DNA of 64,000 bases, taken from Aurifilum marmelostoma (lineage: Eukaryota > Ascomycota > Sordariomycetes > Diaporthales > Cryphonectriaceae). Shown here piece by piece: positions 13,049 through 25,435 of the stretch. The notes under the pieces are model-generated. The model did not search any database and was not told the DNA's origin. It worked only from the letters and a program-made list of their open reading frames with translations. How positions within the stretch are numbered: the stretch's first letter is position 1; every line of letters begins with the position of its first letter. The stretch covers positions 3,151,001 to 3,215,000 of the forward strand of contig JAMXSV010000004.1 in NCBI GenBank assembly GCA_027559495.1, written 5' to 3'. Position numbers and translations under genes: made by a program.

Positions 13049-15000
13049 TCACTGCTCAGACGCGGTTGTGTCTTTGTTCTGGTCTTCTTCAACAACTGCC
13101 TCGGACACGACCGTATCAGGACTCCAGACAGCCTCGACAATACTCATCCGACATCCCTCAGGACGCGTAACTCCCTAGACGAGAAGAAACGTGTAAGCAT
13201 CACTATGCATTAATCCTCACAGGAAATTCACATCAAGATCAGACAATGAAGCTGAAAAAAAAAAAAAAAAAACGCACCTTGAACTCAAACCTCTCATCCG
13301 CCAGGCGGAAGAGCTCACGGAACTCCGCCTCGGTCCGCTCCTGCGAGTTCAGCAGCGTCAACATGACCATGTCCATACGGCGCATGATCTTCTCGTCCCA
13401 GGGGTTCTCCTGCCCGGCATCGCGCAGGCAGTGGTCATTGATGATGATGCGGGCCCCCGGCCTCAGCGCGGGGACGAGGTTCCTGAGGATGTCGACGGCG
13501 TACGGGGTCGAGTAGTTGTGCATGATCCAGCGGAAGTAGTAGACGTCGGCGGCGACGTCCTGCGGCGTGAAGAAGTCGTGGGCCTGGAAGCGCACGCGGG
13601 CGGCGACCTGGGGGTCGTCGCAGACGGGGTCCGGGGCGCTGGCGACCGTCCGGGGCAGGTCCTGGACGACGAAGCGCATGCGCCCCCACCTGGCGGCGAG
13701 GCTGGCGCAGACGAAGCCGTGGCTGCCGCCGACGTCGACGAGGGTGCCGCCGCGGGCGTCGACGTCGGCCAGGTCGCACGCGCCGACGAAATACGCGACC
13801 TCGTAGCCCTCGCCGCCCGTCAGGCTGGCCATGGCCTGGCCCATGCGCCGCGAGCGGCCGGCGTCCCTGCCGAACGTGGCAAACATGGGCTCGACGTCGA
13901 CGGTGCCAAAGGCAAACTGGTAGCCGGCGCGGGTGAGCGAGGTGGCCTCCGGGTGGGCCTGCAGGGCCGGGGCGACGCCGCTCGCGGCCGGGTAGATGTC
14001 CTCGACGTTGAAGCCGACCCACGCGGCCAGCTCCGGGTCCGTCGCCAGGAGGCGCGAGGCGGCCGTGTGCGCGATCAGGTCCGGCGCGGGCTCGGTGAAG
14101 ATGTGGTTGGTCATGGCGGTGCGCAGGACGCGGGCGAGGTTGACGGGGTCCAGGGGGGTGAGCTTCTGGAGGTCGGCGAGGGAGATGGGCTTGTCGAGGG
14201 GGACAAGCTTGGCTGGAGAGAGGGGGAGGGGGGGTGAAGGGTTGTTTTATTAGTTGTAGGTCTTGATATGTGCAAAGATGCTTGGATGGACGAATGTGTG
14301 GGTTGAGTGAGGGCTTACCGAGATCATATTTGTAGATAATCTGAAGGGCCAGAACATCGAGAAACTGTTGTCAAAGAAGTAACGTTGTCAGTCTATATGT
14401 ATGTGCAGATGATAGATATACATATATATATATATATATATATGCATATATAAGAAAACAAAGAGGATAGAGTAAGAGCTCCGAGGTCGAAGAACAAGTA
14501 AATAAGTGCCCGTTCTTCATCATCAAAGGGCAGGATAGAAAAGAAGGGAAAAAAAAAAAAAAGGGTCTCACCTCCCAGACGCCCCATCTCACGCCCTCTC
14601 GTGGGCCGACAGTCAGGTCTCGGAGCTGTTTCGTGGCGTGAATGATCTCCAGCCTGCAGCTCTGGATCTCGGCCGGCAGCTTGGGGAAGTCATCCGCAGC
14701 GTCCACGTCAAACGCAGGCATCGGCAGCCCGTTGTCCTTCATGTACTTCTCCAGCTTGGCCGTCTCCCTGCTGATCTTGTCCGCCAGGGCCGTCATGCTG
14801 GGGGGTAAGTTGGTGGTGGAGGACGGCGAGGATGAGGTGGTGGTTGTGGTCCCGTTGGCTGGTGGTGGTGGTGGTGATGGTGGTGGTGGCTTTGTTGTCG
14901 GCACCACACGGGTTTTCTGGCCCTGCTTCTTGTTCTCTATATCGTTGCGGCCATTGCTCGCGGACGAGCTGAACCAGGAGACTGGACGAAGCTTGACCAT
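13049..15000 (-). CDS. SAM-dependent O-methyltransferase (plant/fungal OMT family II type)
   Basis: Transfers a methyl group from SAM to a hydroxyl of a small, usually phenolic or polyketide-like, substrate. Exons: 15000-14572, 14364-14319, 14212-13278, 13174-13049; all joins are GT..AG with consistent phase, giving 511 residues. The N-terminal part is Pro/Thr/Ser-rich and variable. A helical dimerisation/winged-helix part follows (FLDVLALQIIYKYDLAKLV, then LDPVNLARVLRTAM). The SAM motif I is LVDVGGSHG at about residues 316-324. The acidic/ILP motif is FVVQDLPR. The catalytic His lies in RWIMHNY at about residue 390, followed by IIINDHCLRD. The start at 15000 (MVKLRPVSW) was chosen; the frame is open to 15243, where an extra N-terminus would look like a membrane anchor but is probably leader. 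Substrate unknown. Exon 2 is only 46 nt. Confidence 0.9.
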
Positions 15001-16983
15001 CTTGGCGGGACTTCTCGGGAGGGGAGGCCTGGAGAGGAGCTGTCTTGCTCCAAGTCCTGGTTGGTTGACGGTGGTGGTGGTGGTGAGTGTGCACCGGATC
15101 ACCTTTATGGTAGCCACTTTCAAAAGAGCGAATCCGATGACTCGCTTCTGTCTCGAAAGAAGGAGATAGATAATAAGAAAAAGAAAAAAAAGGGAAATAG
15201 CTGAAGCCAAGTGCAGGACCTCAGTACCCAGCAGCTCTGCCACGTGAAAAGCAGAGAAGTTGTGTTTTGTACCGACGTCTTGTTCTCAAAGTTGCAAGGC
15301 GAGTGAGACCGCCGAGAGAGAAAAAGAAAAGAAGAAGAAAAAAATGAAGACCAAACAGACGCAAAACCCTTGCAGTCTTCCCTCCCAAGAAATATATCAA
15401 CAGGATGCAAAGTAGTTCCAAAGTTTACCACCAACTCTTTGAACCCTGTTTTTTTTTTTCTTTTTTTTTTTTTTCTTCTTCTCTGCTTTGCGGTCCGGGA
15501 TCAAATGTCGTCGTCTCTCTTGCTGCTTTTTCCTTTTCTTTTTCCTTGTTCCCGCCCCTCCTTCTTACACAAACGGTCCCGGCGGATAGGAACCTGGCTT
15601 TGCCGGAACTGAGACAGCGCAAGGAAGCGTGCGTTGGCCCTTCTTCTGCCTATTCCTCATCAAGATATCCACGTGTTAGTCCCCCTCTGTACGGATGGAT
15701 AAATGCGAATGCAGGTTACACTTGAAGCAAGCCACTGGTTTGAGGGCGGAGGAGAGGAGGAAGGGGGGGGGGGGGAGGGGAGACGTGTGAAGACGGAGCG
15801 GAGGATCAGCTCCCTCTTCCATCTCCCTTCCCAACCCTCCTCGTCAACCTTTCCTTTCTATGACAAGAAAAAGGCCTTAGGCAAGGATGAGCCTGTCGAC
15901 CACACCCTCCCCCCCTCTCTCCCCCTCCATCTCTTCTCTTTACACCGCAGGTCCAGAGAAGCGGGCCGGGGGAGAAAGGATAGGCGGACTGGCAGGCAAG
16001 GGAAGCAAGCAGACGCATAGGCAAGCCATCGGTGGCAAGACTTGGGTTGCCAGCGGTTTTCCCATGTTTTTGAGAGCTGAAGAGCCGGAGGGACGCCATG
16101 TGGCGATCAATGTTCCGCCGACGGTTCCACCGAGGCGTTACCGACAGAGTGGGAAGCAGGGGAGAGAGGGTAGAGGCTTACCTGGGACGAACGGGAGAAC
16201 GAGAAGAAGTAAAAAAAAGGTGGAGCAAAGAGAGGTGGGGGGGGGGGGGAGAAAGAAGAGGATGGTGTGAGTAATAATAAGTAACGTTTGTCTTTTGATT
16301 GATGCAGTGGTCGTTTGGGTGGTGGTTCTGCGGGACTGCAAGGAGGACGACAACAACAACAACAACTGAAAAAGAGACCACTCTTGTTTGTGATGGGCAG
16401 CAGACTGAACACTGACTGACTGACTGGGTCACAGAATTGTTTACTGCTGCAAGTCATGTATGTCAGTGGAACCCTTCAGAACCAGACTAGCAGAGCATTA
16501 TATCGGGCCTTGTTCATATACAGTAGTGGTGGAGTGGGTATAAATATGCGGGCCAAGGTGGAGGAGGAGGAGGAGGACAACGACCCAAACAGATAATAAT
16601 ACTGGGTACATACGCCGTCGTCGTGCTTGCTGGGGTCACGAGAGAAGATAGATATTCAGCCGCTGCTGTGTGCGGGCGTAGCAGGGTTTTGGGGGGGGGG
16701 GGGGACAAGGAATGGTCCACCTCGAGATTCACCGCCTGGATCGGTTGTTGTGTAAGTATGGAGAGGCAAGACAAGTATCTATATTATAGTACATACATAT
16801 AAGAGATGTTTGTGTCTGTGTGTGTATTATATTTGAAGATCACTCGTGTGTCGAGACGTTGTCCAGACTCGGTGGCTTGGCTTAGGATGTATTGTAGGTC
16901 TTCCAATGTCGAGGAAGAAGTTGAGTGAGTATCCCCGAGTGTTTCTCAAGGAAGTGTATCCTCAGAGCCTGCGAAACCAGACG

Positions 16984-17014
<31 letters not shown>

Positions 17015-20000
17015 TCACACCTCGTAGAAAAGAGGAGAGGACGAGAAAGCGCACAACAAAAATAAATGGCTATTCGTTGACTAGTTGGCTAGTCTCCCAG
17101 TGTATGCAAGGCCAAAAAAAAAAAAGGAAAAAGAAAAAAAAAAGCCTCCTACGTTGGAACCGCGTAAAAAGTTGCTTTTCTGCCCCTTGTAGTGGTGTGG
17201 TGGAGGGTGGTAGTGGTCGGCACAAGGTTTTCTGGAGGCGCTGCTTGGGCTTGGGTTGGGATGCGTGGACCCAATCAGTGGTCACACAGGATTTCTGTGG
17301 CTCAGTTGAGGAGGAGGAAGAGGGGGGGGAAGACAACAGGATTTCCATGGATCTGGGAGGAGAGAGAGAGAGAGAAAGACGAGGAAGAGGGAGGATAAAT
17401 AAAAAAAGAAGAAGAAAAAAAGCGAGAAAAGAGAGATCGTCGGATTCGACCACAATTGTAGGCACCCTGTTCCCTCCTCTTCCCCTTCCTCTCCTCCTTG
17501 GACTTGTCGAGATCAGCAAATAAACGCAGCAGGACGCGCATACTACAGCAGTGCTACGACCCATGGGTTACAGACTCTTACCTCGGGGCTCGACTCGCCG
17601 CCCCACGCCCAAGCCTTGCCCTCTTCCCCCCCCCCCAACACTCCCGGAGCATGGTCCCGTTTATCGACAAGACCAGCGCTGTGGGAAGGGCTAACGGGGA
17701 TTGCGAGCCAGTTAGTAGTATAATAGTACTGCGGTAGTTAGAAAGAAAATGAAGGGAAAAGACACAGAATAAGATAAGGATGGGATCCGGGACTGGGACC
17801 GAAACATTAGATGCGTGCAGCAAGTAGTAGTAGTAGTCATGGCAGGAAGGAATAGGAGGAACCGCACAGCTGGGACCGGCAGCAGCATGGGGCCGAGCAG
17901 GCTCTCTGGACCTTCGCTGCTTACAGGGCCGTGGTCCAGGGATGAGGCTCCTGGGGGGGGGGGGGGTGCATTGGCGATCTAGCCCCCTTCCTCCCTTGCC
18001 GGCGCCCTCGTCTCGCTATTATTCTCTTGACCTTTTCTCCCATCAGAACTTTGTGGTTGTTCTGAATGAGAAGAGGAAAGTCAATCCCAAGGATGGTTTT
18101 CTCAAGGTCACAAGAGATAGAAAGTACTCAGATGTGAATAATCAAGGGAGAGAAAGGGAAAAAAAGAAAAAAGAGGGCCCTCGTAGAAGAGGCTCTCTTA
18201 CAACTCAGCCAGCCAAGAATCCGAGACACTGGACACACACACACACAGACACACACACACAGAGCTAGTTAAGAGCTGAAGATGGTGGGTGGTAGCGATG
18301 GTGTGTGTGTGTGTGTGTGTGTCTAAACTAGACCCAGGAATCCGGAACCCCGGGATTGCGAGGTGCGAAAAGCACCCACTATCACTATACAGTACAAGCC
18401 TGTATGTGTAAGGTTACAAGGTTCAAGGCCCTCCCTCCCATGGCTACAGCAGGCCAGAGCTGTAGGAGTACTGTAGCAGTGCCCAGCCTGGAAAGACGAC
18501 CGGGGGGGAGAAAGAAAAAAAAAGCCACAGCCAAGTCAGCCCGCCCGCCCCCCAGCCGTTGTCTGCTGGGTGACATCGGTGGCCTGTGAGCCTCCATCCA
18601 AGCCCAGAATGCTACCTCGAGTTACGTACGTTACTTACTTGATACGGAAAACAGTGCAGCCGTGTGTGTGTGTGTTTGATAAGAGTAGGGGGAGAGGGGC
18701 GAGGGGGGGGGCGGAAGGAAAGGGAGAGAGACACACACACAACAGAGAGCCTGGCCGAGGTTGATGGAGCAAAAAGACCTAGACATGTCATGTCCATCAT
18801 TTACCAATACGAAGAAGGTTTCTGATTAACTCTTGTCCGGCCAGGCTCAGCGCTGGCCACGTCAATCACCACCAAGCGGTACTACAGCACTACAGTTTAG
18901 TGGTTTGAAGGAATGGGTGTGGGTGCTGTTTATTTGGTCGTCCGCGGATGAAGAGCCCATCAGCCGCCGTTTCAATACAGTATGGAAAGCCAACTGGGCA
19001 TCCCACTATCTGGTCAAGTAAATTGTCTTCCCTTGACGAGTTCCTTATTGTGTATTGAAAGTACAGTAAGTAGTTATAGCAGAGTGAATACACATATTCA
19101 TGCATAAAATGTGCACACAAGTATATGGTAGGAAACGTCCCCCACTCTTCTGGTTCAACTCGCCTCTTCTTTCCCTCCACCTTCAGCCCCGAGAGGGGCT
19201 CCCAACGTGAGAGTCTGACCTGGGCTGCACGTCAACCCCCCCCTCCATCAGCACTCTATTCCCTCTATTCTGTCCCCTACCAACCCTCCCGGATCCCTCC
19301 TCCTCCCACCACATCCCACCTTCCCGTCCCCTCGTTTCGCGTGGGCGGATTTTCCTTTTTTTTCTTGGAGGAGGGGGGAAGAGGAGGGGGGGGGGGGTGT
19401 TGGTCGCTACCACAAAGCACTAGCAACCAACATCACTTTGTAACCATCCCATGCCTTGGACTGATTTAATTTTCCCTCGGATCATTTCCCCGTACATTCG
19501 ACCTATCGATCGACTGCCTTGGTCGAGGTCTTAGCAGCTGTCGTGTGTGTGTGCACAAAAATAAGAAAACAAAAAAAGAGGGTGGTCAGACTTTAACAAG
19601 AAAACACGCCCGGCCCACCCGATTAGGCAATATTAGCAGACGAGGGGTGATCTACAGAGACAGAGGCGACGGGGTATACAGCCCTTTCCCTTTTTTTTTT
19701 TTTTCTTTTTTCTTTCTTGGTTCTTGTGGCTTGGGATTCAGGATTTGACGGGATGTGTACTGCTCGGTTGGTTTGGGAGTTCTTCTGACCGCCTTTCTGT
19801 CTTTTTTGCTTGCCTGCCTGGATGGTCATTTCGAGGAGATGGAGGTTGTGATGATATCAGGAGGTGGTCTTGAGTTTTCTCGTGGACATTGTCTTGTTGC
19901 TGTCTTTGTTGATATATTTGATCTGTTTATACATGTCCGTATATAGATGTATATAAACATGTATGTATGTGTATATATAGATAGATAGATATATAGATAA

Positions 20001-20056
20001 TATTGCAAGATTTCTCTTGAATGACCGACTCCCCGTCCCTGACCACTCCCTCAGGG

Positions 20057-20089
<33 letters not shown>

Positions 20090-20090
20090 A
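15001..20090. other. Long gene-free stretch rich in simple sequence
   Basis: Five kilobases without a supportable gene on either strand. Open frames here are made of poly-Ser/Lys/Pro/Phe derived from GA-, CT-, T- and G-rich simple sequence. Examples are (TCT)n at 16984-17013, (AC)n near 18232-18261, (GT)n near 18300-18321, long T runs near 15450 and 19690, and ATAG/ATGT repeats near 19965-20000. Promoters of flanking genes are presumably included, but no specific element can be assigned. Confidence 0.6.
20059..20088. repeat. (AC)15 microsatellite two bases beyond a stop codon
   Basis: Perfect dinucleotide repeat seen directly. On the minus strand it reads (GT)15 and begins almost immediately after the stop codon of the LaeA-like gene, so its 3' UTR would open with a GU repeat. 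Confidence 0.95.
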
Positions 20091-20612
20091 TCAGAGCTCC
20101 GGCTTCTGGCCATACGTCACATACATGGGCATGTACATCAGACAGCTGTTGTCGAAGTAGGCCTTGCGCAGCTCGATCAGGAACACCTCGACCTCCTCGC
20201 GCGACCAGCCGCAGCCGCGCGTCAGGGGCCCCAGGGCGATGGCCTGCGCGCCCACGAGCAGGATGTGCCGCCAGTACTCGCCGACGACCTTGAGCTCCGG
20301 GTGCTTGGGCCAGGTGCCCAGGGGCACGTGGAAGATGCGCTCCTGGACGTTGACGAGGCCCGCGTCGCGCATCATGGCGGCGATCTTGCCCCCCGCCGCG
20401 GCCTGGAAGTCGATGCCGAGGCGGTTGAGGCCCTGGTGGATGAGGGCCCAGTACTGCGCCACCGGGTGGTCCGGGGCCATCGAGTTGTTGAGCGAGATGG
20501 GGTAGTGGTAGATCTCCTGCGACTCGATCCAGCCGCCCGGCCGGAGGTGGCTGTAGGACGCGCGCGTGCGTGTCAGCAAGCAAAGAGGTTGGGAATGTGG
20601 TGGTGGTGATGC

Positions 20613-20689
<77 letters not shown>

Positions 20690-21833
20690 CTACTCACTCC
20701 TTGGCCGTCCTGTATAGCCTTGGCCAGTCCTTGATGGCCATGACGGTATGCCTCGTGTGTATATAGTCAAAGTGGTCGAGCGGGTGGACCCACTGGCTCT
20801 CGGCGTCGTCGACCTCGAAGCGCACGTTGGCGGGCACCCAGTCCGGCTGGATGGGGCTCAGGTCGATGCCCAGGACGTTGGCCGAGGGGAACTGGTCGCC
20901 CATCTCGAGGGCCCAGATGCCCGTGCCCGTGCCGATGTCGAGGATGTTGTGCAGGGGCCCCCCGCGGATCGGGGCGAAGAAGAGCTGGTCCTGGCACAGC
21001 AGCTTGACGCACGTGTGCTTCATGTCCTCGCGGTCCTGCTCGGGCTCGTCGTTGGGGAAGTTGTACCGGCCCTCCCGGAACCGGTGGTACCGCCGCCCGT
21101 TCTCAAACAGGTAGTCCCGCACGCTGCTCGACAGCGAGGTGGACGCGAAGCTGGCCCGGTCCGACTCGTAGCCCGGGTCCGACTCCAGCTCCAGCTGCTC
21201 GTGGTCGATGGCGATGGCGCCTGTGCCCGACTGGATCAGGGCGTCGGGGTCGTGCTCGTGGTGGTGGCCCTGGAACCCGCCACTGCCTGTAGCAGCTTGG
21301 GTGGCGTCTGTTGGTGGTGGTGGTGGTGGTGGTGGTGGTGATGACAACGATGATGATGGTGCTGGCGGCGAGCTTGATCTCGGAAGGTCAACAGGAGGAG
21401 GAGGAGGAGGGGGGGCGTGATCATCAGCTTGGGCCTGCTGCTGTGGGGTATCATGATGGCCAGTGGTATCCGCTGGTGGTGGTGATGGTGGTGGTGGTGG
21501 TGGTGGTGGTGGCGGTTCTACTTGTGATTTGGGGTTGCTGCTGGGCATCTCAGCCTTCTCTTCCTGGTCAGCTGCTGCTGCTGCTGCTGCTTCTACACTG
21601 ACAGAAGAGGACTGCTGTGAGTGCTGGTCTTTATCATCCGAGGATGAGGCGCGTTGGGTATGAGAAGGAGGAGGAGGTGGTGGTCGTGGTCGTGCTGCGC
21701 GCCCAGACGACGTTGATGACGTGATTCCTACTTCTGGGTAGTAGCCCGTATCATGAACACTGCCGCCCTCGTCCTTTGTAGCAGAAGACGAGGCGACCGA
21801 GATGGCCGAGTCGGTCTGGTGAAGAGGATCCAT
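20091..21833 (-). CDS. LaeA-like SAM-dependent methyltransferase
   Basis: The C-terminal two-thirds is a class I methyltransferase of the fungal LaeA/Llm group, some members of which control secondary metabolism and development in the nucleus. Exon 1 is 21833-20698, exon 2 is 20550-20091; the join is GT..AG, phase 2, giving 531 residues. Residues 1-235 are disordered with Pro, His and Ser runs. The core starts with YLFENGRRYHRFREGRYNFP-type sequence at 241, carries motif I LDIGTGTGIWALEM at 298-311, LGIDLSPIQPDWVP at 321-334, then DYIHTRHTVMAI and, across the intron, LRPGGWIESQE. The 147-nt intron is almost half (GA)n. This is a family member rather than demonstrably LaeA itself. The frame stays open upstream of the chosen ATG, so a longer N-terminus is possible. 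Confidence 0.88.
20619..20685. repeat. (GA)n microsatellite inside an intron
   Basis: About 67 bases of nearly pure GA/AG repeat, interrupted once by AAAG. It lies in the single intron of the LaeA-like gene and reads (CU)n on the transcript. Confidence 0.95.
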
Positions 21834-23767
21834 TGCCGATTTGCAGGCCGGCCGACCGTGAGATGTGGAAGAAAGAGTCCAAGACCCCTGGAAGATGACA
21901 AGAGGATGATGATGATGAATGAGTTGTATGACGAGTAGCAGGCAGCTGTCTCTGTCTCTCTCTTTCTTCTCTATCTCTCTCAAGGACCTGCTGCTGCTGG
22001 CCTTCTGCTCAGGTGTAGACGAGAAGACATCGGGTTGTTGTGGGGACGGCGGGGGGAGGAGATGGCGTCTATGGCGTGTTGTCCTTTGTGGTGGTGGTGG
22101 TGGTGGTGGTGGTGGTGGACTAGTCAGGACCCTCTCTGCTAGCATGGACACCTCGTTCTGACGCAAGCCCGGGAGACTTATATATAGGGTATAGAGAGAA
22201 AGAGAGAAAGGAGGGGAAAGGGGGAGGAGGAGGAGGAGGAGGAGGAGAGTGTGTCCTCGGATATACAAGTGGGGGGGCCTTGAGGACAAAAGGAACAAGG
22301 AGATGAAGCAATTAGAGCCGCGGAAGAGAAGTAAACAGTTTAAAGGATCAAATCGGAAAAAAAAAAAAGTAAAGAGTAAGAAAAGAGGTTCAAGATTAGG
22401 TTCGCATCAAGACGACGGGCTGGCTAGAGGACATTGGACTGATGCGAGATAAAGAAAAAGAAAAAGAAAAAGAAAAAACCCGGTAGTAATGCAGGACCAG
22501 GTCTAAAGTTGAGGTAACATCAAGGAAGGAAGGGGGGAAAGAAGAATAACAGCGTCAAGGTATGATGATTGTGACGGCAGACGGGGGGGCCGGGGGGGGG
22601 GAGAAGAGGTGGGGTGGTGGTGGAGGAGGAAGATAGATCGGATGGCGAAAAAGGTACAAGGTAGATTTAGGACGGGTTAGAAAAATGATATATCGAGATT
22701 GGGCCGTGAGGAGGGAGAGACAAAGAGGAGTGAGACACCCACAAGAGAGAGGGGAAGAGGAAGGGCCAAAAAAAAAAAAAAAAAAAAAACGGGGGGGGGG
22801 GGGGGGGGACCGGGAAAGCCACGGTAAGGAAAAAACAAGCCACGAGAGCAAATAGTCGACGGAACGGGGCCCAAGACAAAACCGGCACAGGGATTGCCAG
22901 AACCTACTTGGAGGGGCGGCATTTCCGTTGGAATAGTAAAAAGAAAGAATAGAGAAGATCATAAGTGAACCTATATAAGTATAAAAGAGGAAAAAGAAAA
23001 GCAGCAACCGAGACGATGAAACGACGGCAAGAATCAAATGTGACCCGGATGGGAAAGTATGTGCCCATCCTACTACCTTCACCGAGGTACAGTCCAGTAG
23101 GGGAAGGAAAGGGGGAAAAAAAAAAAAACAAGTAAGACATGAAGAGATTCACCCCAGCTGTACTGTAGCATTGGCCTTAACTGTGGTAGGTAAGGCACCA
23201 GAAGATGGGGGACGGCAGATGGACGATGCAACCCTTCTGGAGACAGCTGCCGTAGCCTCGGACGATAATGACAAATCTGGTATCAACAGAAACATTACGA
23301 GGGCCATGCTAAACTAGGCAAGTTTATAATACTGCAGTCTAGTCTTGTTCATGTCCAGCCTGTCTTTTGTGGTCTCTCTGTAGAGACTGTCAGAGGAGGA
23401 GGAGAGAAGGAGGAGGAGGAAGTAGAACATGACAATAAAAACATGACAATAAAAGAGACACTGTACTGCCAACTCACATTCTCCCCCCCCCCCCACCTGC
23501 TGTGATCAATAAAGACAACCACCTGAGCTGGGAGGAACGGGTCGTCCCGGCCAGAGAGTCCCACCTCTTCTCGTCACGGCCCAGGTGTTAAATTCTGACC
23601 ACACTGTACATAGTTACAACATGCAGCGTCAGTTGTCGAGCAAGCCTCACTGTCTCTGGCTCTGATCTGCTTGTCCTATAGCAAAAGTAGTACACAATAA
23701 TATCAAGAAAAGGAGAATAGACAAGAGAAAGACAAGAAGAAGACACACACAAAAAAAAAAAAAGGAC
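21834..23767. other. Divergent intergenic region between two methyltransferase-type genes
   Basis: Upstream of both the LaeA-like gene (minus) and the gene beginning at 23768 (plus), so it should hold both promoters. It contains (GGT)n near 22089-22118, GGA repeats near 22225-22245, an (AAAAAG)n tract near 22450-22477, and long A and G runs near 22768-22808. No gene is recognisable. Confidence 0.55.
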
Positions 23768-25002
23768 ATGGCCAAGCATCCCAGCTGCGTGGGCTCATCC
23801 AACTTCGACCCGGCAGCCCTCACCACCAACAACCACGACACCACAGCCCGCGTCGCCTCTCTCCTCCAGGAAGATGACTTTGCCGGCGCCATCAAGGCCT
23901 ACTTTGGCCTCCCCGCCGACGACAACTACGCCTACCACGCCATCAGCACCGTGACCCTCGCCCAGGTCCAGCACATTGTCAACCTGGGCCCCGCCAACGG
24001 CCTGCACGCCTGGTACGCCCCCCTCTCCCTCCTCGTCCTCCTCGTCCTCCTCCTCCTCCACCACCGCCAGCCCTCCTCCTCCTCCTCCTTCAAGACAGGA
24101 CATCGAGGCCTACATCGCCATCTTCCAGCCCACCACCCTGACCCCCGCCGCCCTCAAGGCCCTCGCCTCCAACGCCAAGAGGGACAGCATCCGCGCCACC
24201 GTGGCCGCCCGCCTCCTCTCCAAGCGCTACATCCACCCGGCCCACCCCCATCTCAACATCCCCAAAAAGAAGAAGAAAAACAACAAGACCACCACCACCA
24301 CCCCGCAGAACCCCCTACTTTGACTTCTGGGCCTGGTCCTGCCTCAACCTGGAGTGGTGCGGCCCCAGCCCCCTCTCCGAGGCCCGCCCCCAGAGCCACC
24401 ACCTCCTCCCCGTGCTCATGCACCACTTCGGCTGCGCCGTCCCCTCCCACGAGGCCCTCGAGGTCCTCCGCCTCGCCGCCGCCGGCCGCACCGTCGCCGA
24501 CATCGGCAGCGGCAGCGGCTACTGGGCCTTCATGCTGCGCCGCTACGGCGTCGACGTCGTCCCCGTCGACAGCGCGCAGAGCGCGTGGCGCGCCACCTGG
24601 GTGGGCGACACGGTCGTCGCGGACGGGGCGAGGTGGCTTGGTCCTGGTGGTGCAGACGGCAACGGCGGCGGCGGCGGCGGCGGCCGGGACCTCGTGCTGC
24701 TGCTGGTGTACCCCGTCGTCGGCGGCGGGGCGGCCGGCGGCGTCGAGGGCGGGTTCACGAGGGACCTCGTCCGGGCCTACAGGGGGGACACGCTCGCCGT
24801 CGTGGGCACCCAGAACCACAACGGGTACACGAGCTTCCGGGACCGGACCATGGACGAGTACATGGCCGCGGAGCAGCCGGGCTGGACCAGGGTGGTGCAG
24901 ATCCCGCTGCCGAGCTTTGCGGGCAAGGACGAGGCCCTGTTTGTGTACCAGCGGGGGGAGAGGGCGGCCGGGCCGGGGGCCGTGCGGGATGCCGCGTCGT
25001 GA
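23768..25002 (+). CDS. Unclassified SAM-methyltransferase-like protein, reading frame interrupted
   Basis: I do not recognise the family. The N-terminus (MAKHPSCVGSSNFDP to about residue 80, ...TVTLAQVQHIVNLGP) is in one frame. The middle (QDIEAYIAIF, RATVAARLLSKRYIHP) is in a second. The C-terminal half (FWAWSCLNLEWCG, VADIGSGSGYWAFMLRRYG, FVYQRGE) is in a third and ends at 25002. VADIGSGSGYW is a clear SAM-binding motif I. The first join can be a 58-nt intron (24013-24070) or one surplus C in the C6 run near 24017-24022. For the second I find no GT or consensus GC donor in the correct phase, but one surplus C in the C5 run 24311-24315 makes it continuous. The product would be about 410 residues with Ser/Pro-rich, Lys/Thr-rich and poly-Gly inserts. 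It may be a real gene with assembly errors, or a decaying one. Confidence 0.6.
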
Positions 25003-25354
25003 GGGTGGGTGGATTTTTACTGCTCTTGGGATGAATGAATGAAAGAGAGGTTCATCTAGTGGCTCTGTTTTTTTTTCCTGTGTTTGTCACATGTACAGCT
25101 ACATCTCATGACCACATGGATAGATAGTATTGCCTGTTGAACCCCAAGTAGCAGCAGCAGCAACCTGTCTTGTCCTTGGATAATGGACAAACTACAGATA
25201 CTAATAATCCCATGATATGCCCTGGCAGAGTACCATCTATTCCCATCTCTTGTCCAGCTCCTTTTCACAGCAGAGTGCAGCATGAACAACAACAACATAC
25301 ACAACATACACAGCAAGCCCGTGTAACCATGACCACATCTCATTCAGAACCACC

Positions 25355-25435
<81 letters not shown>

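Noticed and set aside
13431..14237. Long plus-strand open frame antisense to the O-methyltransferase
   Set aside because: It is the GC-rich shadow of the methyltransferase exon (many Asp/Val/Gly), with no family motif and no splice support.
15120..15243. Upstream in-frame start of the O-methyltransferase giving a membrane-anchor-like N-terminus
   Set aside because: The hydrophobic run comes from A/T-rich simple sequence (TTTTTCTT-type); the ATG at 15000 gives a more normal protein.
16846..17523. 225-codon Lys/Arg/Ser-rich frame
   Set aside because: Built from TCT, A-run and GA simple sequence; no domain and no conserved composition.
20566..20766. Poly Arg-Glu open frame over the GA repeat
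   Set aside because: Pure translation of the intronic microsatellite.
23768..25042. Uninterrupted 424-codon frame through the unclassified methyltransferase
   Set aside because: Only its first 80 codons look real; the rest is Ser/Pro/Ala/Arg low-complexity while motif I and the C-terminus lie in another frame.
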